A stretch of DNA of 64,000 bases from JAVVHH01 sp963835135 (GTDB lineage: Bacteria; Pseudomonadota; Alphaproteobacteria; Acetobacterales; Acetobacteraceae), in NCBI GenBank assembly GCA_963835135.1, contig CAWIEF010000003.1, forward strand, positions 1,178,001-1,242,000. The letters are read 5' to 3'. The notes below the pieces were generated by a model. The model did no database searches and was not told the origin of the DNA. It saw nothing but the letters and a program-made list of their open reading frames with translations. The stretch's first letter is position 1. Each line of letters starts with the position of its first letter. Below are positions 42,826 to 51,249 of this stretch, piece by piece. Both the position numbers and the translations under genes were made by a program.

Positions 42826-44304
42826 TCAAGCCTCGAAGTGGTCCGCCACCAGCCGGTCCAGCAGCCGCAGCCCGAACGCCGTCGCCCCCTTCGGGATCGT
42901 GGCCGTGTCCTTGCTGCTCCACGCCATGCCCGCGATGTCCAGATGCGCCCAAGGCCCGCGCACGAACCGCTGCACGAACTGCGCCCCGATGATCGACCCG
43001 CCCGGCCGCCCGCCGATGTTCTTCATGTCCGCGATGTCCGACTTGATCAGCTTGTCGTACGCCTCGCCCAGCGGCATCCGCCACACCCCCTCGCCGGTCG
43101 CCTGCCCCGCCGCGATCAGCCGCGCCGACAGCGTATCGTCATTGCTGAACATCCCCGCGAACTCATGCCCCAGGCTCACGATGATCGCCCCCGTCAGCGT
43201 CGCCATGTCCACCGTCAGCACCGGATGGAACCGCTCCTGCGCATACCAGATCACGTCCGCCAGCAGCAGCCGCCCCTCCGCATCCGTGTTCAACACCTCG
43301 ATCGTCTGCCCCGACAGGCTCGTCACCACGTCCCCCGGCCGCAGCGCGTTGCCCGCCGGCATGTTCTCCGACAACCCCACCAGGCCGACCACGTTCGCCC
43401 GGGCCTTGCGCAGCGCCAGCGACGCCATCAGCCCCACCACCGCGCCCGCGCCCGCCATGTCCCACTTCATGTCGCCCATGTTGGCGCCCGGCTTGAGGCT
43501 GATGCCCCCCGTATCGAACGTCACCCCCTTGCCCACGAAGCACAGCGGGGCCGCATCCGTCGCCCCGCCCATCCATTTCATCACCACCACCCGCGGCTCG
43601 CGCACCGACGCCTGGCTGATCGCCAACAGCGCCCCGAACCCCTTCTCGGTCAGCTCCTCGACCCCCATCACCTCGACCTCGAGCCCCAGCTCGGCCAGCT
43701 TCGCGCACCGGTCCGCCATCTCGGCCGGATACAGCACGTTCGGCGGCTCCGTGATCAGGTCCCGCGCGATCGTCGTCCCCCGCGCGATCGCCTCCAGCGC
43801 CGGCCACGCCGCCTGCGCCGCCCCCACATCGTCGGTCAGCACCGTCAGCGTCGCCAGCTTCGGCTTGGCCTCCGCCTTCTCCTTGGTCCGATACACATCG
43901 AACCGATAGCTCCGCAGCAACACCCCGAGCGCCGCATGCGCCGCGTGCGCCGCCGGCATCCCATCGGCCGCAATCGCGACGACCGCCTCCTTGGCCAACG
44001 CCGCCGCCGCCGTGCCGCCCGCCTCCTCCATCCCGCGCGGCGTATGATCGGCCGCCTTGCCCAACCCCACCAGCAGCACCCGCGACAGCCCGGCCCCCGC
44101 ACCACCAATGCCGGGCGCCAGCAGCATCGCCGTCTGCCCCTTCTTGCCGGTGAACTCCGCCGCCGCCATCGCCCGCCCGATCCCGCCGCCACACGCGGCA
44201 TCCGCCTGCTGCCACAGCCCGCTGGGCTCGGCCCCCTCCATCACCAGCAGGACCAACGCACCGGTGGACGGCAATGCAGCGGCAGCGAATTCGATGGCGA
44301 CCAT
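42826..44304 (-). CDS. pepA: M17 leucyl aminopeptidase PepA
   Basis: A 492-residue cytosolic aminopeptidase with the complete M17 signature set: VGKGVTFDTGGISLKPG, MKWDMAGAGAV and the family hallmark NTDAEGRLLLAD. The length matches bacterial PepA. ATG at 44304 follows a GGAAGAGG site. It is divergent from cysQ (64 bases between starts) and upstream of the second M17 gene with which it forms a two-gene unit. Confidence 0.93.
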   Translation of the reverse strand: MVAIEFAAAALPSTGALVLLVMEGAEPSGLWQQADAACGGGIGRAMAAAEFTGKKGQTAMLLAPGIGGAGAGLSRVLLVGLGKAADHTPRGMEEAGGTAAAALAKEAVVAIAADGMPAAHAAHAALGVLLRSYRFDVYRTKEKAEAKPKLATLTVLTDDVGAAQAAWPALEAIARGTTIARDLITEPPNVLYPAEMADRCAKLAELGLEVEVMGVEELTEKGFGALLAISQASVREPRVVVMKWMGGATDAAPLCFVGKGVTFDTGGISLKPGANMGDMKWDMAGAGAVVGLMASLALRKARANVVGLVGLSENMPAGNALRPGDVVTSLSGQTIEVLNTDAEGRLLLADVIWYAQERFHPVLTVDMATLTGAIIVSLGHEFAGMFSNDDTLSARLIAAGQATGEGVWRMPLGEAYDKLIKSDIADMKNIGGRPGGSIIGAQFVQRFVRGPWAHLDIAGMAWSSKDTATIPKGATAFGLRLLDRLVADHFEA

Positions 44305-44368
44305 GAGACCTCTTCCGGAACAGGACCGGGACCATAGCCATCGCGCCACCCCGCGGCTACACAGGGGG

Positions 44369-45232
44369 ATGAACAATACCGCGTTGCTTGAACTCGCGGC
44401 GGACCTCGCGCAGCAAGCCGGCGCCGTCATCCTCGCCGTCCGCGCCCGCGGCTTCGAGACCCTCCGCAAAGCCGACCGCAGCCCGGTCACCGAAGCCGAT
44501 CACGCCGCCGAAGCCATCATCGTCGCCGGCCTGCGCGCCGCCACCCCCGACATCCCCGTCATCGCCGAAGAGGAGATGGAGGCCGGCATCGCCCCGGACG
44601 TCGAACACGACTACTGGCTCGTCGACCCACTCGACGGCACCCGCGAGTTCGCCGCCCTGCGCGACGAATTCACCGTCAACATCGGCCTCGTCCGCCACGG
44701 CGTCGCGATCCTCGGCATCGTCGGCGTCCCCGCCTACGGCGAACTCTTCGGCGGCGTCATCGGCCCCGACTCCTGCGCCTGGAAGCAGACCGCCGCCGGC
44801 CGCACCCCCATCCGCGCCCGCGCCGCCCCCGCCGCCGGCCTCCACGTCCTCGCCAGCCGCCACTACGCCGGCGACCACCGCCTCGACGAATACCTTCAGG
44901 GCCGCACCGTCGCGCAGGTCACCAACATGGGCTCCGCCCTCAAGATCGTCCGCCTCGCCGAGGGCGCCGGCGACCTCTACCCCCGCTTCGGCCGCACCAT
45001 GGAATGGGACACCGCCGCCCCCCAAGCCATCCTCGAAGCCGCCGGCGGCCACCTCACCACCATGCCCTCCGCCGCAGGCGGTCATACGACCGGAACCCCA
45101 CTCCGCTACGGCAAACCCGCCTGGGAAAACCCCCCCTTCGTCTGCACCGGCCTCCGTCTGGACCCCTCTCCCGCTGGCGGAAGAGGGCAGGGTGAGGGTG
45201 GCACCACGAGCATGAACCCCAAAACCGAGTGA
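44369..45232 (+). CDS. cysQ: 3'(2'),5'-bisphosphate nucleotidase CysQ
   Basis: A 287-residue inositol monophosphatase-fold enzyme. CysQ removes 3'-phosphoadenosine 5'-phosphate formed in sulfate assimilation. Metal-binding motifs are EEE (about 70), DPLDGTREF and the C-terminal DLYPRFGRTMEWDTAAPQA, the last typical of CysQ rather than HisN. ATG at 44369 follows GGGGG. The final 20 or so residues (LDPSPAGGRGQGEGG) are encoded by a REP-like element and are not family sequence. The stop overlaps the GTG of the next gene. Confidence 0.88.
   Translation: MNNTALLELAADLAQQAGAVILAVRARGFETLRKADRSPVTEADHAAEAIIVAGLRAATPDIPVIAEEEMEAGIAPDVEHDYWLVDPLDGTREFAALRDEFTVNIGLVRHGVAILGIVGVPAYGELFGGVIGPDSCAWKQTAAGRTPIRARAAPAAGLHVLASRHYAGDHRLDEYLQGRTVAQVTNMGSALKIVRLAEGAGDLYPRFGRTMEWDTAAPQAILEAAGGHLTTMPSAAGGHTTGTPLRYGKPAWENPPFVCTGLRLDPSPAGGRGQGEGGTTSMNPKTE
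45163..45198. repeat. REP-like element inside the cysQ 3' end
   Basis: CCCTCTCCCGC, TGG and CGGAAGAGGG, followed by CAGGGTGAGGG, form a palindromic element related to that at 27404. It lies in frame at about codons 266-277 of cysQ and supplies its C-terminal residues. Confidence 0.65.
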
Positions 45233-46368
45233 CCGAACGCCTCTCCGCCCCCGCCGGCATCGCCCGCGCCGCCGCCCTCCTCCGCGACGGCCACCTCGTC
45301 GCCTTCGGCACCGAAACCGTCTACGGCCTCGGCGCCGACGCCACCAACCCCACCGCCGTCGCCGCCATCTTCGACGCCAAGGGCCGCCCCCACTTCAACC
45401 CCCTCATCTGCCACTACCCCGACGCCGACTCCGCCTTCCGCGACGTGGTCGCCGACCCCTTGGCCCACCGCCTCGCCGCCGCCTTCTGGCCCGGCCCCCT
45501 CACCCTCGTCCTCCCCCGCCGCGTCACCTGCCGCGTCGCCCTCCTCGCCGGCGCCGGCCTCGACACCCTCGCCGTCCGCGTCCCCCGCGGCGACCCGGTC
45601 CAAGCCCTCCTCCGCGCCGTCGCCCGCCCCGTCGCCGCCCCGTCCGCCAACCGCTCCGGCCAGGTCTCGCCCACCACCCCCGCCCACGTCCTCGACGGCC
45701 TCGCCGGACGCATCGCCGCCATCCTCGACACCGGCCCCTGCCCCGTCGGCCTCGAAAGCACCGTCCTCGACCTCTCCGCCGGCGCCCCCTTCATCCTCCG
45801 ACCCGGCGGCGTCACCGAAGAAGCCATCACCGCCGTGATCGGCCCCGTCAGCCACGCCCTCACCCCCGCCCAGGCCGAAAGCACCCGCACCCTCCGCTCC
45901 CCCGGCCTCCTCGTCTCCCACTACGCCCCCACCCTCCCCGTCCGCCTCGACGCCGCCAGCCCCGCCCCCCACGAAGCCCACCTCGCCTTCGGCCCCCCCG
46001 ACCCCGCCGCCGCCCTGACCTACCAACTCAGCCTCCACCGCAACCTCCCCGAAGCCGCCTCCCGCCTCTTCGAAGGCCTCCGCTCCCTCGACCGCGAAGC
46101 CCCCTCCCACGGCCTCACCGCCATCGCCGTCGCCCCCATCCCCCCCACCGACCTCGGCCGCGCCATCAACGACCGCCTCCAACGCGCCGCCGCCCCTCGG
46201 CCGCAACTCAGACGAGCCCGGCCCCGCCGCAACCTGAATGTCGGCGATCGACCGCAAATCGGCCGGAGCGCACCGCCTCATCCGACCCGAGCGGCAGACC
46301 TCGACGTGGGAGATGCAGACCGGCGTCGCTGCGAAATTCCGAGATTCATAGAACGCGATGCGCGCTAA
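45229..46368 (+). CDS. Threonylcarbamoyl-AMP synthase (Sua5/TsaC type), with an odd C-terminal tail
   Basis: A 379-residue enzyme making threonylcarbamoyl-AMP for the t6A modification of tRNAs reading ANN codons. It has the YrdC/TsaC domain (about 10-195; VAFGTETVYGLGADATN, KGRPHFNPL, SANRSGQVSPTT) and a Sua5 C-terminal domain (about 215-320) after the linker RSPGLLVSHYAP. The family end, AINDRLQRAAA, is reached at about residue 320. Beyond it come about 60 residues with no family match and different composition. The start is GTG at 45229, overlapping the cysQ stop. The core should be functional; the tail looks like read-through into foreign sequence. Confidence 0.88.
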   Translation: MTERLSAPAGIARAAALLRDGHLVAFGTETVYGLGADATNPTAVAAIFDAKGRPHFNPLICHYPDADSAFRDVVADPLAHRLAAAFWPGPLTLVLPRRVTCRVALLAGAGLDTLAVRVPRGDPVQALLRAVARPVAAPSANRSGQVSPTTPAHVLDGLAGRIAAILDTGPCPVGLESTVLDLSAGAPFILRPGGVTEEAITAVIGPVSHALTPAQAESTRTLRSPGLLVSHYAPTLPVRLDAASPAPHEAHLAFGPPDPAAALTYQLSLHRNLPEAASRLFEGLRSLDREAPSHGLTAIAVAPIPPTDLGRAINDRLQRAAAPRPQLRRARPRRNLNVGDRPQIGRSAPPHPTRAADLDVGDADRRRCEIPRFIERDAR

Positions 46369-46410
46369 GTTTGCCCGGACCGTCAGGCGGCTGGTCGGGA
46401 GGGGCGGTCC

Positions 46411-46959
46411 ATGGACGAAGCAGTCACGCGATTGGCGCAGCACTTGCTGGACGGCGGCCTGTCCGGATTGGCGCAGAGGGAGCAGCGCGTCATCAGCCTC
46501 ATCGCGCAGCGGCTCCACGTTTCCAGAGACGTCAACACCATCCTGCAAGACCGGGAGACGTATGGCGAACGGCTTGCCGACCGCGTTGCGCAGCTTGGCG
46601 GCTCTTGGCTGTTCATCCTGGTGTTCACGGGCATGCTGGCCGCCTGGGTCGTCGTGAACACGGTCGTTCTGGCGCGGTTCGGTGGCGGCTTCGACCCCTA
46701 CCCCTACATCTTCCTCAACCTGATACTGTCGATGGTCGCTGCCTTGCAGGCGCCGGTGATCCTCATGTCGCAGAACCGGCAGGCGGCTCGGGACCGGGTC
46801 GCCGCCGGTCTCGACTACGAGATCAACCTAAAGGCCGAAGTCGAGATCATGGCGTTGCACGAAAAGCTGGATCGAAGCCGGCTGGAGCGGCTCGAGAGCA
46901 CCTTGCAGGCTCTGACGCTCGAAATTTCGGCGACAAATGCATTGATCCGGGCAAGGTAA
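46411..46959 (+). CDS. DUF1003 family membrane protein
   Basis: A 182-residue protein with two hydrophobic helices (about 68-90 and 105-127) and a coiled C-terminal region. The segment FDPYPYIFLNLILSMVAALQAPVILMSQNRQA is in several parts the hallmark of DUF1003. The function of the family is unknown. It has no operon partner: it stands alone between the sua5 gene and a gene-free stretch. ATG at 46411 follows GGGAGGGG in a suitable position. GC content is moderate compared with the preceding gene. Confidence 0.82.
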   Translation: MDEAVTRLAQHLLDGGLSGLAQREQRVISLIAQRLHVSRDVNTILQDRETYGERLADRVAQLGGSWLFILVFTGMLAAWVVVNTVVLARFGGGFDPYPYIFLNLILSMVAALQAPVILMSQNRQAARDRVAAGLDYEINLKAEVEIMALHEKLDRSRLERLESTLQALTLEISATNALIRAR

Positions 46960-47419
46960 GTCTCGTCTCGCGATTGGTGCCGTCTGCCGCCTCACCCGAG
47001 AGGCTGACGGGCATCTTGCCGCCAACAAAAGCTGACGTTCGTTCGCGCACAGTGAATGGCCGCTGCCGACCTCAGAGCGGACGGGACAGGCCCGGTCGGC
47101 CACGCCCGGAAGCAGACATGTCGATAAAGCAGTCACTCCGGCGCTGCGGGACCGATAGCGATCTCCAGCCGTCCCTGTTTAGGCAGCGCGTGCCGATAAA
47201 CCACTCGTTGGCCGTGTTCCGACAAGGTCTCCTGCCTCAACTTCGAACTGGCCAACTCCACAAGCACCGACCACGTCCCGGGCGATTAACATTCATACAA
47301 TTGGGCTTCCTATGGTGGGTGGAGCCCCAAGGTTGTCTGTTGCAGGCAAGAGAGGGGGACGATACCTTTCTGCAGAACGTATTCAAGTGAGTAGACGACC
47401 ATTGAAAATCCCAGGTTGG
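46960..47419. other. Gene-free stretch at the left of the accessory region
   Basis: No supportable gene lies in these 460 bases; open frames are short and lack ribosome sites. Between about 47026 and 47125 the words AAAGCTGACGTTCG, GAATGGCCGCT, GCGGACGGG and GGAAGCAGACAT occur in order. They resemble worn copies of a dispersed non-coding repeat; a similar set lies at 49076-49158. Confidence 0.35.
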
Positions 47420-48234
47420 ATGAAAATAGAGCGCACAGAAATCGTCGCATCCGGAGTTATTGGCGCAATTCTGGGTGGAGCTCTTGTTGCGGTGTTTACC
47501 CCAACACTCACATTGGTTGGCGGCAGGATAGCCTCTTTCTTCTATCCGCCGTCGGCCGCCGTGACCATTCAAGCATGCGCGCCGCTCAAATCGGCCAGAG
47601 AAATCGTGTCGTTTCATTCACCAACAAAGGGTTTGCAGGTCCTAGAGGATTTTAATCGTCATGTTCGTAATGAAACCTCGTATATGTCGAGAACAAGTCT
47701 GGTAAGGACTTGAAGGATGTTTTCCTGTCGATCTATCCCATTTCTGCGACTGGCGAGCCGGCTGACCTATCTACAGCAGAGTTGCTGTCTACGGCGATAC
47801 ACAGAAGCTCGGACTACAAGTACGTCTACGAAAAGCCCCACCATACACTGGGGGTAACAATCCCCGTAATGGGAAATTCCAACTCTTTGCTCATAGACCA
47901 GGTGTACAACGTTGCAGTTGGCTTTATCGTTGAGCTTTCCGCGGACGGCTTCAATGAGCGGAAAATGTTTCAACCAGGCTGTCCTCATTGGATATTTGTA
48001 AACGATCTCCTGATGAGGTCTTCAGACCCCTACATTGGCGACGACTGCAAAGCGAAGGTCGATCCGGACTCGAATAGTATCTCCGGTACCATCTGCACGT
48101 ATACCGATCAGCCCGAGAAGCCGATGCAAATCACCGAAGAGATGCGTGGCAAGAGCCTGCAAATTGACGACTACACCGACACGGATCCAACCCGGCTAAG
48201 TCTGAAGATGATTAATAGGAACCGGCGTCCGTAG
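47420..48234 (+). pseudogene. Hypothetical membrane-anchored protein, probably frameshifted
   Basis: Two adjacent frames look like parts of one gene. The first (47420 to about 47685) begins MKIERTEIVASGVIGAILGG, a single N-terminal anchor, and runs to RNETSYM before drifting to a stop at 47713. The second is open from 47674 and reads VENKSGKDLKDVFLSIYP onward to 48234, with no good start of its own (a TTG at 47710 at most). Adding one base near 47685 joins them into a smooth protein of about 270 residues. I recognise no family. Codon use and GC are clearly lower than in the core genes, suggesting horizontal origin. Confidence 0.55.
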
Positions 48235-48333
48235 CGGCCAAGCATCAGACAAAAACGACAGCAAAAAGCAGCGACAGCTTTCCCCACCAGGTGTCCAAGG
48301 GACAAGTGCCAAATGTTAGTTCTTGACCGCTAG

Positions 48334-48738
48334 TTATTTAGAAATCCTTAAAATTACCAACCTGTCAATAATAGTATCGATCGGAAACCTTGGGTCGGAG
48401 AACACGACTAGCAATAAAACGCCAACTAACTTTACAATTGTTGCTAGAACCATTCCTAACCTGTCTTCTGGAAGTCCGATTTCACTTCTGTAAGAGATTA
48501 TCAATACGATTGCAAAAAGTGTCAAAGAGCTGAAATAGAAGAAGTTAGTCGCGTATACGAAGATCTTGAAGAGGCTGCTCTCTATTTGACTAAGAAGGAC
48601 TCTAAGCGCGATCAAAAGTAAAAACCATCCAATGCACTTGAATAAAATATCCAGGCACTTAAACAGATACTTCGCAGTAAATACGAGAGGGTATCTAAAG
48701 GCAAGATCGGCTGCTATGGCCTTTTCCTCTTTGTTCAT
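48334..48738 (-). CDS. Hypothetical membrane protein, AT-rich
   Basis: A 134-residue protein with three to four hydrophobic segments (for example IGWFLLLIALRVLL, LTLFAIVLIISY, LVGVLLLVVF). No family is recognised. The ATG at 48738 (MNKEEKAIAAD) has AGGA six bases upstream; the frame extends 12 codons further but without a ribosome site. The gene is strikingly AT-rich for this genome and uses A/T-ending codons freely, so it is probably a recent arrival. It has no partner gene on its strand. Confidence 0.6.
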   Translation of the reverse strand: MNKEEKAIAADLAFRYPLVFTAKYLFKCLDILFKCIGWFLLLIALRVLLSQIESSLFKIFVYATNFFYFSSLTLFAIVLIISYRSEIGLPEDRLGMVLATIVKLVGVLLLVVFSDPRFPIDTIIDRLVILRISK

Positions 48739-49206
48739 CTTAGATCCTGTCTTTGATTGATATCGGAATGCCATTCTTCGACCTCAATGGACCCGTCCCC
48801 GGGCAACGCACGCTTGTCCGAAAGCGGATACCGAGCACGGTGCGAAATTCAACAATATAATTGAAAAACCCCGCCCGACGCCGCGTGGCACGATCTCAGA
48901 CGAGAGTCGCAATATGAGGATTGTTAGATATCAACATTCGTGGCGATGTATATATATTGAATGAAGGTGCCCGTTTGCCTCGCCGATGATCTTTCTCAAC
49001 GGTATTCAAGATGGCCGCAAATCATGCGGTAGAGCTAGATCGGTCAACGGCTTCGTTGGTGTGGAAATCTGGTGCGAATGTGATGCATAGAGCGGTCCGC
49101 TTTGGCGAGTGTCGCATCCGAAAGCAGACAGGCCGCTACCCACCCAAAAGCGGCCAATCGTCGGTTACTCTCGACCACGTAAAAACATCCGCGCAATAGT
49201 CGCTAT
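48739..49206. other. AT-rich gene-free stretch
   Basis: These 468 bases hold no convincing gene. The left and central parts are AT-rich (a TATATATAT run near 48950). The right end (49076-49158) contains the words GCGGTCCGCTTT, GAAAGCAGACAGGCCGCT and AAAAGCGGCCAAT, similar to those at 47026-47125, and looks like a worn dispersed repeat. Confidence 0.35.
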
Positions 49207-50443
49207 ATGCGATTGCTCCAACCCCTCCAGCACCGGCCCGTGGCGCTTCTGTGGTCGGGCCTCGCCCTGTCCGCAATGGGCGATCAACTCTACGCCGTCG
49301 CGCTGACATGGATCGCAATCGGCGTGCTCGGAGCAGGCGCCGGCTACCTGACGGCGCTTCAATCGGGTTGCATCCTCCTGTCCGTGCTGTTTGCCGGCCA
49401 TTGGCTGGACCGCTGGAATCACCGGCGCGTGCTCATCGCCGACTACCTCGTCGAAGCCGGAGCCTTGGCTCTGGTCGTGGCGGCGTGGACGCACACCGGT
49501 TCGGCGTCCCCGATACTTCTGATCTTCGCCGTCGTCGTCCTCTCGATCGGTATCGGTATCACGCGCCCTGCCGTGCAAGCGCTCCTCCCTGAACTGCTTC
49601 CCCACCAAGACCTGCTCCCCGCCGCGAACGCCTTGATCGACAGCACGGAGCGGATCGCCCGCCTTGGTGGCCCGCTCATTGTCGGGCTGCTGGCTGGGAT
49701 GCTGCCCGAAAAGCATTTCCTCACTCTTGATGCGCTCAGCTTCATCGTCGCCGCTATCGCAACGATGCTGCTCCCGCCGACACGGCAGCGGGCGCCGGCG
49801 GCGCGCGGACCCTCTGCCGTGCTCCGCGGAGTCGCCGCCCTTCGTCGGGACAGGCTGCTCCGAGATTGCTGGAACGTGGCCGCCGTCGCCAACGGCACTT
49901 GGTTCGTCACCTTCTTTCTCTGTGTGCCGCTTGCGATCGAGCGCGCAGGGTGCGATCTGGTCCGGCGGTTCCGGCCTCGGTGCCTTCGGCCTCGTGATTG
50001 CCTGCTACGGCGTGACAAATCTTGCGACCCTGCTGATCGTAGGCAACCGCACCATGCCCTCTCAGCCGGCAAGGCAGGTCATCGCCGCGAAACTCGTCAT
50101 GATGACCGGCATGGCCATCGTGGCGGTCGTTGCGTGCTGCGCGCCGCCTGACCTGCTGTTGCCGGGCTTCATGCTCGGCGCGTTCGTGTCGGCTCCCGCT
50201 GGCCCAATGGCCGACGTCCCCATTGCGTTCATGCGACAAACCAGAATGGGACCGGGTGAGGTCGCACCGGTCGTGCGCGCGTTCATAGCGAGCAACCAGA
50301 TCGGCAACATCGCCGGCCTGTTGATGGCGCCGGTTCTGATCCACTGGTTCGGCATCGGCGCGGTTGCGGCACTATGTTCGGTGCTGACGGCTGGAGTCGC
50401 CCTGTTCATGATCCTGCGACACCACCGCTATGCCTTAGCGTGA
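49207..50443 (+). pseudogene. MFS transporter with a frameshift
   Basis: Two frames together encode a major facilitator of about 411 residues, resembling enterobactin/macrolide-type exporters (start MRLLQPLQHRPVALLWSG). The first part runs to CVPLAIERAG near 49950. The rest, SGGSGLGAFGLVIACYG through the final helices to RHHRYALA, is one base out of phase. Removing one G from the GGG at 49948-49950 restores ERAGAIWSGG. As written the protein is cut after about seven helices and would not function. Several helices on each side are intact, so the break is recent or a sequencing error. It converges with, and overlaps by nine bases, a broken VOC gene. Confidence 0.8.
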
Positions 50444-51023
50444 AATTAGAGACGAGGGTGCCGCACCCAGTCGGCCTGCCGCTGCGCCGACCCAAAGAAG
50501 GCGTTGACGAGGCCACGGAGGCGCCAGGCTGAATTCCTTGAGCAGCGCGCGGGGTGCGTCGCGCATCGGCAGCTGGAACCGATCCGTGTAGGTGTCCATC
50601 ATGTCCTCGGGCGCCAACTCGAGCATCAGGGTGTTCTCGATCCAGAACTCGACCACGTTGAAGAACGGCTCCTGACCCGGCGCGCCACGCCCGGCCAATT
50701 GCGTCACCCAACCCTCCCGCGCGCCGATCCGCTGGATGGTGCCGAGATCACTCGAAACCGAGAGCAGGAAATGAAACGGGACCATGCCAGACCCGGTCCT
50801 TTGGCAGGAACCAACGGCTGGCTCGTCGTCGCCGCTGCCGGGCTGCAGGGCGATGTCGGCGGGGCACACCTCGATCATGGTCCCGACACTGTCGCCGCTG
50901 ACCGCCATCCACGAGCCCGAAATCCAGCCCGGAGAGCGATAGCAGGAACCGCTCCATGAGTTCGGCCAATACCTCGGCGACATGGCGGGGGTTCTGGGCA
51001 GCGAGGGAAACATGGCGGATCAT
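50435..51023 (-). pseudogene. VOC-family (glyoxalase-fold) protein with a frameshift
   Basis: The first frame starts at ATG 51023 (MIRHVSLAAQNPRHVAEVLAE) and the second continues SGSCYRSPGWISGSWMAVSGD to the stop at 50435. Joined by omitting one base at about 50957 they give AELWSGSCYRSP, the form expected for this VOC group, and a protein of about 195 residues. Individually neither frame is complete. VOC proteins bind metals and act as dioxygenases, isomerases or resistance proteins; the role here is unknown. A GAGG site precedes the ATG by eight bases. Confidence 0.7.
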
Positions 51024-51249
51024 CGTGCAATCCTCGTGGCAACACCGGTTTCGTTCGCCGGCAGTCCTACGAGTAATGCCAAGCTTGGTAGCAAGACGTG
51101 ACGGACGTCACGCCCGATGCAGCCCGGAACGGCGCAGGCGATCCGCCGCATGTGGCCGCGTGACGTCGACCAGCCGCCCCAGCCTTCGCCCACGCACGTC
51201 ATCCACCTTCCGCTTGACTCCCCCTCAGACAAATATTCCTATCCGACCC
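51024..51249. other. Intergenic region at the right edge of the accessory stretch
   Basis: A 226-base gap between divergently oriented genes. No RNA gene or clear operator was recognised. Composition returns to the GC-rich core type within it. Confidence 0.3.

Noticed and set aside
44369..45232. Histidinol-phosphatase (HisN) or inositol monophosphatase
   Set aside because: The DLYPRFGRTMEWDTAA segment is typical of CysQ; no histidine or inositol genes are adjacent.
47237..47617. A 126-codon minus-strand frame in the accessory region
   Set aside because: It overlaps the better supported plus-strand membrane-anchored protein, lacks a ribosome site and has unnatural Cys/Trp/His composition.
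48739..49206. A tRNA or small RNA gene in the AT-rich gap
   Set aside because: No cloverleaf-compatible stems, T-loop motif or CCA end could be found by eye.
46200..51249. A prophage, integron or insertion sequence
   Set aside because: No integrase, transposase, terminal inverted repeat, phage structural gene or tRNA target could be found; only composition and gene decay point to transfer.
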